Positions 1 to 5,953 of a stretch of 10,628 bases of DNA are shown piece after piece. The position numbers were made by a program, and so were the translations under genes. Position 1 is the first letter of the stretch. Every line of letters starts with the position of its first letter. Source of the DNA: Nitrososphaerales archaeon TH5894 (lineage in GTDB: Archaea > Thermoproteota > Nitrososphaeria > Nitrososphaerales > Nitrososphaeraceae); assembly GCA_014523485.1 (NCBI GenBank), contig JAATVK010000238.1:1-10628 (forward strand). The letters are read 5' to 3'. The notes under the pieces are model-generated. The model was not told the origin of the DNA. It did not search any database and saw nothing but the letters and a program-made list of their open reading frames with translations.

Positions 1-571
1 AATTCTAGTAGGACGCCATCTAGAATCACATCTGACAAAAGAAGGACGATTGCAAGTTAAAGAGACCGCTCAATTATTAAAAAATATGTCAATTTCAAAA
101 ATATATTCTAGCCCTGTTACTAGGGCAATTGAAACAACCCAGATTGTTGGAAATGAACTGGGACTTGATTATGAAATAGACGATAGACTTTATGAAATAG
201 ATTTGGGAAAATTGGCTGGTACAAATTATGATGAAGTATTAAATAAATATGGAAATCTCTTTTTAAGTTTCTATATGGGTGATGATTCTGTTCTTACCGA
301 TCATGGAGTTGAATCCTTTATATCCGTCAAGTCACGCATAAAGGATTTACTTGATCAAGTTATGGCCAGACATAATAATCACAACGTGCTATTAGTAACC
401 CATCTTGATCCTATAAAGGCAGCAATCTCTTACATACTAGATTTAAAACCTGAATCTCTCTTTAAATGGCATATGCGAAATGCTGCCTTAACTATCCTGA
501 AACAGGAATTTAGAATGTGGTCCATTTCTGCAGTTAATTTCATGGGGGCACAAAGATACCTCTATGATTAA
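1..571 (+). CDS. Histidine phosphatase (phosphoglycerate mutase-like) family protein, 5' end outside the window
   Basis: This is the C-terminal part of a histidine-phosphatase superfamily protein. The frame is open to the left edge (first full codon at base 2), so the true start is outside the window; the TTG at 50 is internal to the domain. Residues read from base 2 give LVGRHLESHLTKEGR, the segment that normally follows the catalytic RHG motif, so RHG itself must lie upstream. YSSPVTRAIET (104-136) matches the family's SSPLxRAxQT motif. RLYEIDLGKLAG matches the LxExxxGxxxG motif. VTHLD (395-409) carries the second catalytic histidine. The family includes phosphomonoesterases, phosphoglycerate mutases and related phosphatases, and the substrate cannot be told from this sequence. 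The stop lies 79 bases before the preferred start of the oxidase cluster, so co-transcription is possible but functionally unexplained. Confidence 0.88.
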   Translation, partial: ILVGRHLESHLTKEGRLQVKETAQLLKNMSISKIYSSPVTRAIETTQIVGNELGLDYEIDDRLYEIDLGKLAGTNYDEVLNKYGNLFLSFYMGDDSVLTDHGVESFISVKSRIKDLLDQVMARHNNHNVLLVTHLDPIKAAISYILDLKPESLFKWHMRNAALTILKQEFRMWSISAVNFMGAQRYLYD

Positions 572-596
572 TAGTAATATAATTACTTCAAAATCC

Positions 597-610
597 AAAA
601 ACCTTAAATT
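597..610 (+). promoter_or_regulatory. Candidate BRE/TATA promoter for the oxidase cluster
   Basis: An A-rich BRE-like stretch (CCAAAAA, about 595-601) precedes a TATA-like CTTAAATT at 603-610. A start of transcription about 25 bases downstream would fall near 630, ahead of the GGGAG Shine-Dalgarno at 641-645 and the GTG at 651. It lies downstream of the upstream-most ATG (564), so if real it favours the later start. Such matches are easy to find by chance in A+T-rich DNA. Confidence 0.35.
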
Positions 611-650
611 AGATGTGGTGAGTTTATTTGCCAACACAAAGGGAGAGTTA

Positions 651-944
651 GTGAAATTGCAATTTAAACAGTGGATATTATTATTGGCTTTTTTACCCCT
701 CTTCACAATTCTGTATGTAAGTTTCTTTGAACAAATTTTTGCTCAAGAAGAGACTATTTCACCAGCAGAGGAGTATACACAAAGAAATGTTGAGGTATGG
801 GGATTATTTTTTAGAATGATGGTGGCTGCCTTTATTGTAGGTGCCATAGTTCAAGGTGTAGTTTTATACGTATGTCTTAGATATAGAGAAGGCCACAAAA
901 AGAATCGCTTCTTGACGAGACAAGAAGAGGAGAGCGGACGCTAA
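651..944 (+). CDS. Cytochrome c oxidase subunit II, N-terminal (TM1) part of a split subunit
   Basis: This small membrane protein (97 aa from GTG 651) matches the first part of haem-copper oxidase subunit II. Residues 1-31 form a classical signal peptide: basic start, hydrophobic residues 9-25, likely cleavage near IFA/QEE. Residues 48-76 form a membrane helix that ends in the basic RYREGHKKNR, as the cytoplasmic end of COX2 TM1 does. There is no CuA site here; the next gene supplies TM2 and CuA, so subunit II is split in its cytoplasmic loop. I chose GTG 651 because GGGAG (641-645) sits 5 bases before it and because it puts the signal peptide at the N terminus. An in-frame ATG at 564, overlapping the phosphatase gene by 8 bases, would add 29 unremarkable residues and has no Shine-Dalgarno. 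The stop overlaps the next start (TAATG). Confidence 0.75.
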   Translation: MKLQFKQWILLLAFLPLFTILYVSFFEQIFAQEETISPAEEYTQRNVEVWGLFFRMMVAAFIVGAIVQGVVLYVCLRYREGHKKNRFLTRQEEESGR

Positions 945-1813
945 TGGCCGGCCACGCTATGTATGAGTGGGTTTATATTGCCGCCGTAGTTGGAATTTTA
1001 ATTTGGGTAGGTGCATCTTCTTGGGATGTTGAAAGAATAATAGAAGAAGTTCCAGCAGAGGCTGAAACCATTAAAGTCATTGGACAGCAGTGGTTTTGGA
1101 GTTTTGAACATGCTGATGGAACTAAAGAAATAAATGAACTTCATGTTGAACAAAATAAACCTTACAGATTTGAAATTACTTCCATGGATGTTAATCATAA
1201 TTTTAATGTGCCAGATGCCGTTATTTTGATGGATGCAGTACCTGGAAGAATTAATACTTTATGGAATTTGTTTTCCGAAACTGGTGAATTTCTCATTCAG
1301 TGTAGGGAATATTGTGGATTTAGTCATTATAATATGAAAGCAAAACTATTTGTTGAACCTGCTGTAACCCCTGTAGCAGCAGAGCCTACTAGCACTCCCA
1401 TAACTACTCCTAATGCTACAGTAGTACCAACTCAACAAGAAGAACAACAACAAGAAGAATCAGCAATACAACCTTCCGGAAACGCTACATCACCAGCAGC
1501 AGGAGGAGGAGGAGGAGGTGTTACATTAACAATCCTTGAAGGTTCATCCATACAAGGAAGCCCCGACTATGACCCTGACGCACTAACAGTCAAAAAAGGT
1601 GATAAAATAAATGTTGACAATGTAGATACAATGCCCCATACTGTTACCAATGGTGAAAGTGGATCTGACCCCAATTCTGGCAAGCTATTTGATACCAGCA
1701 TAATAAATGGTGGTGCTTCAGCTGAAATAGATACATCAACTGTTGATGCAGGAACACATCCATACTATTGCATGGTACATCCTTACATGACAGGGAGTTT
1801 AACAGTAGAGTGA
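944..1813 (+). CDS. coxB: Cytochrome c oxidase subunit II (TM2 + CuA domain) fused to a plastocyanin domain
   Basis: This is the electron-entry subunit of the terminal oxidase, with two copper domains in one 289-residue chain. Residues 6-25 form one membrane helix (TM2). GQQWFW (47-52) is the conserved aromatic motif of COX2. The CuA ligands are all present: His85 (DVNH), Cys120, Glu122, Cys124, His128 and Met131. A Pro/Thr/Gln/Glu-rich linker with six glycines (about 140-192) leads to a type-1 copper (plastocyanin-like) domain at 193-289, with ligands His232 (PHTVTNG), Cys276, His279 and Met282. Both domains should lie outside the membrane. The fused domain may pass electrons straight to CuA, much as cytochrome c does in caa3 oxidases; that is inference. 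The ATG overlaps the previous stop by one base, with GAGGAGAG (927-934) nine bases upstream. The usual TM1 is missing here and is encoded by the preceding gene. Confidence 0.93.
   Translation: MAGHAMYEWVYIAAVVGILIWVGASSWDVERIIEEVPAEAETIKVIGQQWFWSFEHADGTKEINELHVEQNKPYRFEITSMDVNHNFNVPDAVILMDAVPGRINTLWNLFSETGEFLIQCREYCGFSHYNMKAKLFVEPAVTPVAAEPTSTPITTPNATVVPTQQEEQQQEESAIQPSGNATSPAAGGGGGGVTLTILEGSSIQGSPDYDPDALTVKKGDKINVDNVDTMPHTVTNGESGSDPNSGKLFDTSIINGGASAEIDTSTVDAGTHPYYCMVHPYMTGSLTVE
1520..1810 (+). repeat. Duplicated plastocyanin domain, copy 1 (within subunit II)
   Basis: This 97-residue copper-domain coding stretch recurs at 3670-3960 in the next-but-one gene. By eye about three quarters of residues are identical with no gaps, and there are long shared nucleotide blocks (for example around GCACTAACAGTCAA and CCTTACATGACAGGGA). 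Confidence 0.85.
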
Positions 1814-1827
1814 GTGAGTTGAACAAA

Positions 1828-1914
1828 ATGAATAAACAAAATACTTTTATTGATAATGATGTTTTGTATAATGAGGCGTTTGAGATTATGATGGAGGCAT
1901 TAAAATGGTTCTAG
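1828..1914 (+). CDS. Possible 28-residue peptide between subunits II and I
   Basis: A short frame, starting MNKQNTFIDN and ending EALKWF, fills the gap between subunit II and subunit I and overlaps the subunit I start by 10 bases. It has no membrane helix and no recognisable domain. Its start has only a weak GTGAG-type sequence upstream, while the strong GGAGG at 1893-1897 inside it serves subunit I. It may be a coupling leader or simply chance. Confidence 0.25.
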   Translation: MNKQNTFIDNDVLYNEAFEIMMEALKWF

Positions 1915-3428
1915 AAATTAAAAAACCACGTCCACTGTGGGAGATAATCTTCTCCACTCATCATACAGATATTGGTTTATTGTATATTATTACATCAATA
2001 TCCTTTTTGATGATGGGAGGAGCACTAGCATTAGCGATTAGAGCGGAATTATTTTTGCCTGGTCAACAGATCATTCCTGATCCAAACACATTCCACAGAT
2101 TCTTTACCGTTCACGGTACAACAATGCTATTCCTTTGGGCTATTCCATTTGCTTCTGGTGTTGGTAATTACTTGATTCCAATTCTAGTGCGTTACAAAGA
2201 TATGGCGTGGCCAAAGTTAAATGCAGTGGCATTTTGGATGATTCCTCCGGCTGCTGCAATGGTCTGGATAGGTTTTGCAGACATGGGTTGGACTGCCTAT
2301 CCACCTTATTCTACTCTGCGTGCACCAGGACCTTCAGCAGAGTTATGGATATTTGGTTTAAAGATCTTGGGTCTATCATCAGTACTAGGTGCTATAAACT
2401 TTATAGTTACCATGCTAAAGTGTAAACATCCAGATTTACCAATAATGAAAATGTCATTATTTGCCTGGTCAATATTAGCTATTTCATTTATGATTCTAGT
2501 TGCTATACCTACCTTTGCTGCAGCCTTAATTATGATGTATACAGATAGGCTAGGTGTAACTGGATTCTTTAATCCTGCAATGGGTGGGGATCCTATAGCG
2601 TATCAACATCTCTTTTGGTTTACTTTCCATCCCGAAGTGTACATATTCTTACTACCCGCTGTGGGTATGTTGTATGAGATGATACCTAAGTTTTCAAGAA
2701 AGCCTATATTTAGCTATCAATCAGGGGTAATAGCATTTCTGCTATTGTCCACTATTGGATTTGCATCATGGGCGCACCATATGCTTGCAACAGGTATGAG
2801 TTTCACAGAAAAAACTGTCTTTATGGTAGGTACCTTGGCAGCAGTCCCAGCTTCAGCAATGCATGTCTTTAACTGGATAGCAACCATGTGGGGAGGAAGG
2901 ATAAAGTTTGCAACTCCTATGCTTTTTGGTATAGGGGGAATTATGCTCTTCTTTGCTTCAGGAGCGGGTGGTGTTGTTAATACTGCATTACCTTTAGATT
3001 TTATAACTCATGATAGCTACTGGGTTGTTGGTCACTTCCATTTGATCCTTATGGGTACTGTATCGCTTACCTTTACAGGCTTCATATACTACCTGTTCCC
3101 GTTGATCACTGGAAGGATGTATAACGAAAAACTGGGAAAAATACACTTTGTAGCAGCATTTATCGGTGTTATAGTGGTCTTTATGACACAACACGTTCTA
3201 GGATTAATGGGAATGCCTAGAAGGTATTTCGATTATATTCCATTACCAGAATGGATAGCGATGAACCAAATTGCAACAACAGGCGCCTGGCTTGTGGGAC
3301 TCTCATACTTACTAATGTTGTACAATCTGCTAAAGAGCTCTGCGAAAGGAGTGGCCGCAAAAATGAATGATCCATTCAGTATAGGAGAACAATATTATGA
3401 CTACCGACGACGACAGCCCCATCATTAG
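1905..3428 (+). CDS. coxA: Cytochrome c oxidase subunit I (haem-copper oxidase, A type)
   Basis: This is the catalytic, proton-pumping subunit of the terminal oxidase, reducing O2 to water in the membrane. The 507 residues are full length for the family, with about twelve hydrophobic helices. Haem a ligands are His70 (TVHGTT) and His379. The haem a3 ligand is His377 in VVGHFH. CuB ligands are His242, His291 and His292, and Tyr246 in HPEVY is the tyrosine cross-linked to His242. Glu244 of the same motif marks an A1-type oxidase. D-channel positions Asn88, Asp99 and Asn106 keep the bacterial spacing. The K-channel lysine is replaced: aligned without gaps to the Paracoccus sequence, His320 (AMHVFNW) stands where IKIFSW has Lys354. 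GGAGG at 1893-1897 fixes the start. The 3' end overlaps the plastocyanin gene by 32 bases. No subunit III gene is visible nearby. Confidence 0.97.
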   Translation: MVLEIKKPRPLWEIIFSTHHTDIGLLYIITSISFLMMGGALALAIRAELFLPGQQIIPDPNTFHRFFTVHGTTMLFLWAIPFASGVGNYLIPILVRYKDMAWPKLNAVAFWMIPPAAAMVWIGFADMGWTAYPPYSTLRAPGPSAELWIFGLKILGLSSVLGAINFIVTMLKCKHPDLPIMKMSLFAWSILAISFMILVAIPTFAAALIMMYTDRLGVTGFFNPAMGGDPIAYQHLFWFTFHPEVYIFLLPAVGMLYEMIPKFSRKPIFSYQSGVIAFLLLSTIGFASWAHHMLATGMSFTEKTVFMVGTLAAVPASAMHVFNWIATMWGGRIKFATPMLFGIGGIMLFFASGAGGVVNTALPLDFITHDSYWVVGHFHLILMGTVSLTFTGFIYYLFPLITGRMYNEKLGKIHFVAAFIGVIVVFMTQHVLGLMGMPRRYFDYIPLPEWIAMNQIATTGAWLVGLSYLLMLYNLLKSSAKGVAAKMNDPFSIGEQYYDYRRRQPHH

Positions 3429-3963
3429 AACCACTACAATAAGGCTAGCTAAAGGTTTAGCTATAGTAGTAGGAATTATGATCGTAGGTGCGGTAATAGC
3501 TTTAAGTCAATGGGACAACATGAATTCTGTCCCACCAGCTTCATCTAAAATGAAACCAAAATTTGATTTATCCAATCCACCTCCGTCGCCTGGACATGGT
3601 ACTCCTACTCCTGTTGCATCTTCAACTGCTGGATCCACAGCTGCAGCACCTGCCAAACCACAAGCAGATGTTACTTTGACAATCCTGGAAGGAGCTGCTA
3701 CTCAAGGAAGTCCAGATTATGATCCAGATGCACTAACAGTCAAGAAAGGTGATACCATACTTGTTGACAACTTGGATTTAATGCCTCATACTGTTACAAA
3801 CGGTAAAGATGCATCAGATGCAACTTCAGGCAAGCTATTTGATACTAGCATCTTAAATGGTGGCGAATTCAAGGTACTAGAAACTGCAAATGTTGATGCA
3901 GGACCACACCCATACTATTGTACAGTACATCCTTACATGACAGGGACTTTAACAGTAGAATAA
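3397..3963 (+). CDS. Membrane-anchored plastocyanin (type-1 blue copper protein)
   Basis: This 188-residue protein is a probable mobile or tethered electron carrier for the oxidase. Residues 16-38 form an N-terminal membrane anchor after a short acidic start. Residues 42-90 are a Pro/Ala/Ser/Thr-rich spacer. Residues 92-188 are a plastocyanin-like domain with a complete type-1 copper site: His131 (PHTVTNG), Cys175, His178 and Met181 in a CxxHxxM ending. The domain is nearly the same as the one fused to subunit II. In ammonia-oxidising archaea plastocyanins are thought to replace cytochrome c between the bc1-like complex and the oxidase, and position in this cluster fits that. The start overlaps subunit I by 32 bases, with GGAG at 3384-3387 nine bases upstream, indicating coupled translation. 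It may instead be a structural subunit of the oxidase. Confidence 0.93.
   Translation: MTTDDDSPIIRTTTIRLAKGLAIVVGIMIVGAVIALSQWDNMNSVPPASSKMKPKFDLSNPPPSPGHGTPTPVASSTAGSTAAAPAKPQADVTLTILEGAATQGSPDYDPDALTVKKGDTILVDNLDLMPHTVTNGKDASDATSGKLFDTSILNGGEFKVLETANVDAGPHPYYCTVHPYMTGTLTVE
3670..3960 (+). repeat. Duplicated plastocyanin domain, copy 2
   Basis: Second copy of the copper domain found at 1520-1810. The two ends (TVKKGD near the start, HPYMTG near the finish) are best conserved. Differences cluster in the loop after the first ligand and in the strand before the Cys-containing loop. Confidence 0.85.
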
Positions 3964-4045
3964 TTTAGTAGAAAAGGATAAAAAAATAAAGAAACAAACA
4001 AACAAAGAAACAAAAAAAATAACAAGGCGGACAAAAAATATTATT

Positions 4046-4519
4046 ATGCTCCTAAAAACTCTTTCTTTCTCGACACTTTCTATACTTTTTGTATTAATAT
4101 TTATAGGAGGGTATGTTAGCGCTTCTGGCGTAGGTTTGACGTGTCCAGATTGGCCTCTATGCCCAGCAGGTTTGGTTCCACTACAAGATTTTATAATAGA
4201 ATATTTTCATCGCACTATAGCAGCAATTACCGGATTGATGGTTATAATTACAATGGCATTTACACTTAAATCAAAACAGGCTCCCAAAGAAATGAAGATT
4301 GCTTCCATAATAGCTGGATCTGCAGTAATAGCTCAAATTACTTTGGGTGCTATTGTAATTATAGAACGTCTCCATGCCCATCTAGTAACCTTACATCTTG
4401 GAATAGGAATAATATTATTCTCTATGATGGTTTTAGTTACCTTATACAGTAGCAAAATACAAAATAATAATAATAAAAAAACATCTATTTCAAATTTAGA
4501 AAAGTCTACTGTTTCTTAG
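4046..4519 (+). CDS. ctaA: Haem A synthase, compact half-size form (CtaA/COX15 family)
   Basis: Haem A synthase oxidises the methyl group of haem O to give haem A for the oxidase. This protein has 157 residues and four membrane helices (about 6-25, 54-74, 83-106, 112-134), half the usual eight. GGYVSASGVGLTCPDWPLC holds the family signature, with a cysteine pair (Cys33, Cys39) in the first outer loop. His55 (EYFHR) and His117 (LVTLHLG) are the expected haem-ligand positions. A compact four-helix CtaA is known from Aeropyrum pernix, where two copies are thought to form one enzyme; the same is inferred here. No ctaB (haem O synthase) is in view. The gene follows the plastocyanin gene after an 82-base A-rich gap without a T-run, so read-through from the oxidase genes is likely. 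AAGGCGG at 4024-4030 is a rather distant ribosome site. The last 20 residues are a polar tail. Confidence 0.9.
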   Translation: MLLKTLSFSTLSILFVLIFIGGYVSASGVGLTCPDWPLCPAGLVPLQDFIIEYFHRTIAAITGLMVIITMAFTLKSKQAPKEMKIASIIAGSAVIAQITLGAIVIIERLHAHLVTLHLGIGIILFSMMVLVTLYSSKIQNNNNKKTSISNLEKSTVS

Positions 4520-4674
4520 ACAATTTTATATTTTTTTGCAGAATTTACTATTATTATCGTCATCATGATCTTATATAATATATTATATTAATAATTAATG
4601 ATCTGGCTTCGATTTCTATAGTATTTTTTGTTAATCCCACTATCTTTGTGTTTATTTCTTATTTCATAGATATT
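4520..4674. other. Convergent intergenic region after ctaA
   Basis: This A+T-rich gap lies between the ctaA end and the end of the minus-strand gene. A T-run at about 4530-4537, 11 bases past the ctaA stop, is a plausible archaeal oligo-T terminator for the oxidase cluster, and a second T6 lies near 4623-4628. An AT-only stretch (TATAATATATTATATTAATAA, about 4573-4597) shows nothing more specific. Confidence 0.4.
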
Positions 4675-5280
4675 TCATACACTTTTATTTTCTGATATCT
4701 TCTTTTTACTTCTTCTCTTGTTGGTTACAAATATAACTGCTATAACTACTATAGGGGTTACTACAGCAAAAGTAATTAATGAGAAAAAAATATAACCAAA
4801 AGGATTCAATGTACTAAGATTAAATACGTATGTTATAGTTTTTCCACTAAAGTAAATGTCTTGTAAATATACATAAAAAATATAATTTCCTGGTTCAGGA
4901 AACTTGTAGTCCAATTCGTGATGCCCTTCTGTTACAATAATTTGAGGTATTTTTTCAATTTCTTGTCCGTTTCTTTCTATTAAAATAGAAATGGGAACAT
5001 CAGATAGTTCTGTACCATCTACGCTTGATACTCTCATCATTATCTTTGTATTTTGACCGGTTGTGGGAATCTCTGGGTCAGTGGCAACTTGTACATAATA
5101 GTTTCCTATTTTCTGACCTGAAGAATTAAAAAGTTGATGGGCAGAAATATCTTGAATGATAATCATCTGTGATGATGATGTAGCTATAAAGAAGTTTCCT
5201 AAAATTAAACTAACAAAAATAATTTGAAAATATGCTCTACTTGATTTCCTCTTCATTCTTGGCAAATTGTATTTGGTCAT
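4675..5280 (-). CDS. Exported, C-terminally membrane-anchored beta-sandwich protein of unknown function
   Basis: I do not recognise a named family with certainty. The 201 residues run: basic start, signal-like helix (18-34), outside domain (about 45-150) and a C-terminal membrane helix (161-186) followed by a strongly basic cytoplasmic tail (NKRRSKKK). The outside domain has the pattern of an Ig-like or YtkA/FixH-like fold: TDPEIPTTGQNTKIMMRV, then LSDVPISILI, then a PEPGNYIFYVYL strand, resembling extracellular domains that accept a ligand or assist copper or oxidase assembly. That link is suggested only by fold pattern and by the oxidase cluster next door. Met9 is an alternative start. A TATA-like TTTAAAT on the minus strand near 5328-5334 fits a promoter with a short leader. 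No metal-binding cluster is evident beyond scattered His (48, 120, 121). Confidence 0.75.
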   Translation of the reverse strand: MTKYNLPRMKRKSSRAYFQIIFVSLILGNFFIATSSSQMIIIQDISAHQLFNSSGQKIGNYYVQVATDPEIPTTGQNTKIMMRVSSVDGTELSDVPISILIERNGQEIEKIPQIIVTEGHHELDYKFPEPGNYIFYVYLQDIYFSGKTITYVFNLSTLNPFGYIFFSLITFAVVTPIVVIAVIFVTNKRRSKKKISENKSV

Positions 5281-5502
5281 ATTCCACTCTTAAAGGTAAC
5301 TGTTTATCTGGATTCACTTTACTTTGATTTAAAGTGGGATGGTGTGGGTGTCAGAGGCTACAATAACACCCTGAAGAGCTAATGATAACAGAGATTTGTA
5401 GCAGTAATAGTAAAACCAACGATAATTAAAAAACTATTGTTTTATCCCATAATTAAGCTCTAACCAATCATACATTTAAAATTCAGCGATACTAAAATGT
5501 AG

Positions 5503-5652
5503 ATCTAGGATAATGGTATCATTTGGCGAGCGGGCTCCAGGCTGAGGAAAGCAATAATGTCACTTAAATAATAACAAGCAGTAAAAATGATGAATGAAAA
5601 TTTCAAATAATGATTTGAAATACACTGCTCCACCGCATATCTCTTTTTTTTT
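5503..5652 (+). ncRNA. Candidate small RNA ending in a nested hairpin and T-run
   Basis: A TATA-like TTTAAAA (about 5475-5481) would start transcription near 5503. The GC-richer patch at 5525-5552 stands out from its surroundings. AGCAGT (5577-5582) pairs with ACTGCT (5624-5629), enclosing a perfect 9-bp stem ATTTCAAAT/ATTTGAAAT (5600-5608, 5613-5621) with a 4-base loop. T9 at 5644-5652 would end the transcript. It matches no RNA family I recognise, and it may instead be a regulatory or terminator structure. Confidence 0.25.
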
Positions 5653-5699
5653 AGTAGTTAATTTGGTTATTTTTCATCACATATGCCATTTTTAGGTAG

Positions 5700-5709
5700 G
5701 TATATTTTT
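5700..5709 (+). promoter_or_regulatory. TATA element of the small zinc-ribbon gene
   Basis: GTATATTTTT lies about 30 bases before the ATG at 5735, predicting a start of transcription just ahead of that codon (leaderless or nearly so). Confidence 0.5.
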
Positions 5710-5734
5710 ATCCATGAAATAAATATATGATTAA

Positions 5735-5854
5735 ATGAGTGAAGAACTTCTAGTATGTAAAAATTGTAGTCATCTAAAGGGAAATCATATACCATATGAA
5801 GGTGACAATAAATGCAAATGCATAAAATGTGATTGTACTCAATTTATAGAATAA
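5735..5854 (+). CDS. Small Cys/His zinc-binding protein, 39 residues
   Basis: This frame encodes 39 residues with six cysteines and two histidines in an ordered pattern: Cys8-x2-Cys11, His13, His18, then Cys27-x-Cys29-x2-Cys32-x-Cys34. The spacing CxxCxH...H...CxCxxCxC near a final F-I-E resembles the many tiny zinc-ribbon proteins of thaumarchaea, usually annotated as hypothetical. It probably binds one or two zinc ions; a role in nucleic-acid or protein binding is only a guess. Cysteine density this high in A+T-rich DNA is unlikely by chance, and the frame has a TATA element at a fitting distance. No Shine-Dalgarno is visible, in keeping with a leaderless message. It lies 99 bases upstream of the SDR gene, which has its own promoter. 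Confidence 0.72.
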   Translation: MSEELLVCKNCSHLKGNHIPYEGDNKCKCIKCDCTQFIE

Positions 5855-5913
5855 TTTACCTACGATTTTATACCAGTATATAACATTTGCATCTTTTCAT
5901 AAACCTCAAATTA

Positions 5914-5928
5914 GCAAAAGATTTATAG
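5914..5928 (+). promoter_or_regulatory. BRE/TATA promoter of the double SDR gene
   Basis: GCAAAAG (BRE-like, 5914-5920) is followed by TTTATA at 5922-5927, a very good archaeal TATA box. Its centre lies about 26-30 bases before the ATG at 5954, predicting a leaderless or near-leaderless transcript. No Shine-Dalgarno precedes the ATG. Confidence 0.68.
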
Positions 5929-5953
5929 TCGAATTGAATGTGCCAAAATTATA

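Larger units (their letters stand above)
5281..5734. other. Non-coding region with hairpins and a T9 run
   Basis: No convincing gene was found in this 454-base stretch. It starts with the promoter of the minus-strand gene. A hairpin at 5346-5371 pairs GGGTGT with ACACCC. A locally GC-richer patch at 5525-5552 is followed by nested inverted repeats (5577-5629) and a T9 run (5644-5652). A TATA element for the small zinc protein sits at its right end. Confidence 0.5.

Noticed and set aside
50..52. TTG at 50 as the start of the histidine phosphatase
   Set aside because: The frame is open to the edge and the upstream residues LVGRHLESHLTKEGR are conserved domain sequence.
564..650. ATG 564 as the start of the subunit II TM1 gene
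   Set aside because: It adds 29 featureless residues before the signal peptide and lacks a Shine-Dalgarno; GTG 651 has GGGAG 5 bases upstream. Not excluded.
2994..3194. Minus-strand frame inside subunit I (also 998-1198 and 1644-1826 in subunit II)
   Set aside because: They are antisense shadows of strongly conserved oxidase genes.
3964..4045. A-rich AAAC/AAAG repeats as a regulatory site
   Set aside because: Simple low-complexity sequence with no T-run, clear TATA element or defined repeat unit.
5544..5551. GAGGAAAG, resembling the conserved start of RNase P RNA
   Set aside because: Only eight bases match. The following GTCC-type extension and the conserved 3' core were not found within a few hundred bases.
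5587..5593. ATGATGA, a possible C box of a C/D small RNA
   Set aside because: No CTGA D box at a proper distance downstream and no matching terminal stem; the motif is common in A+T-rich DNA.
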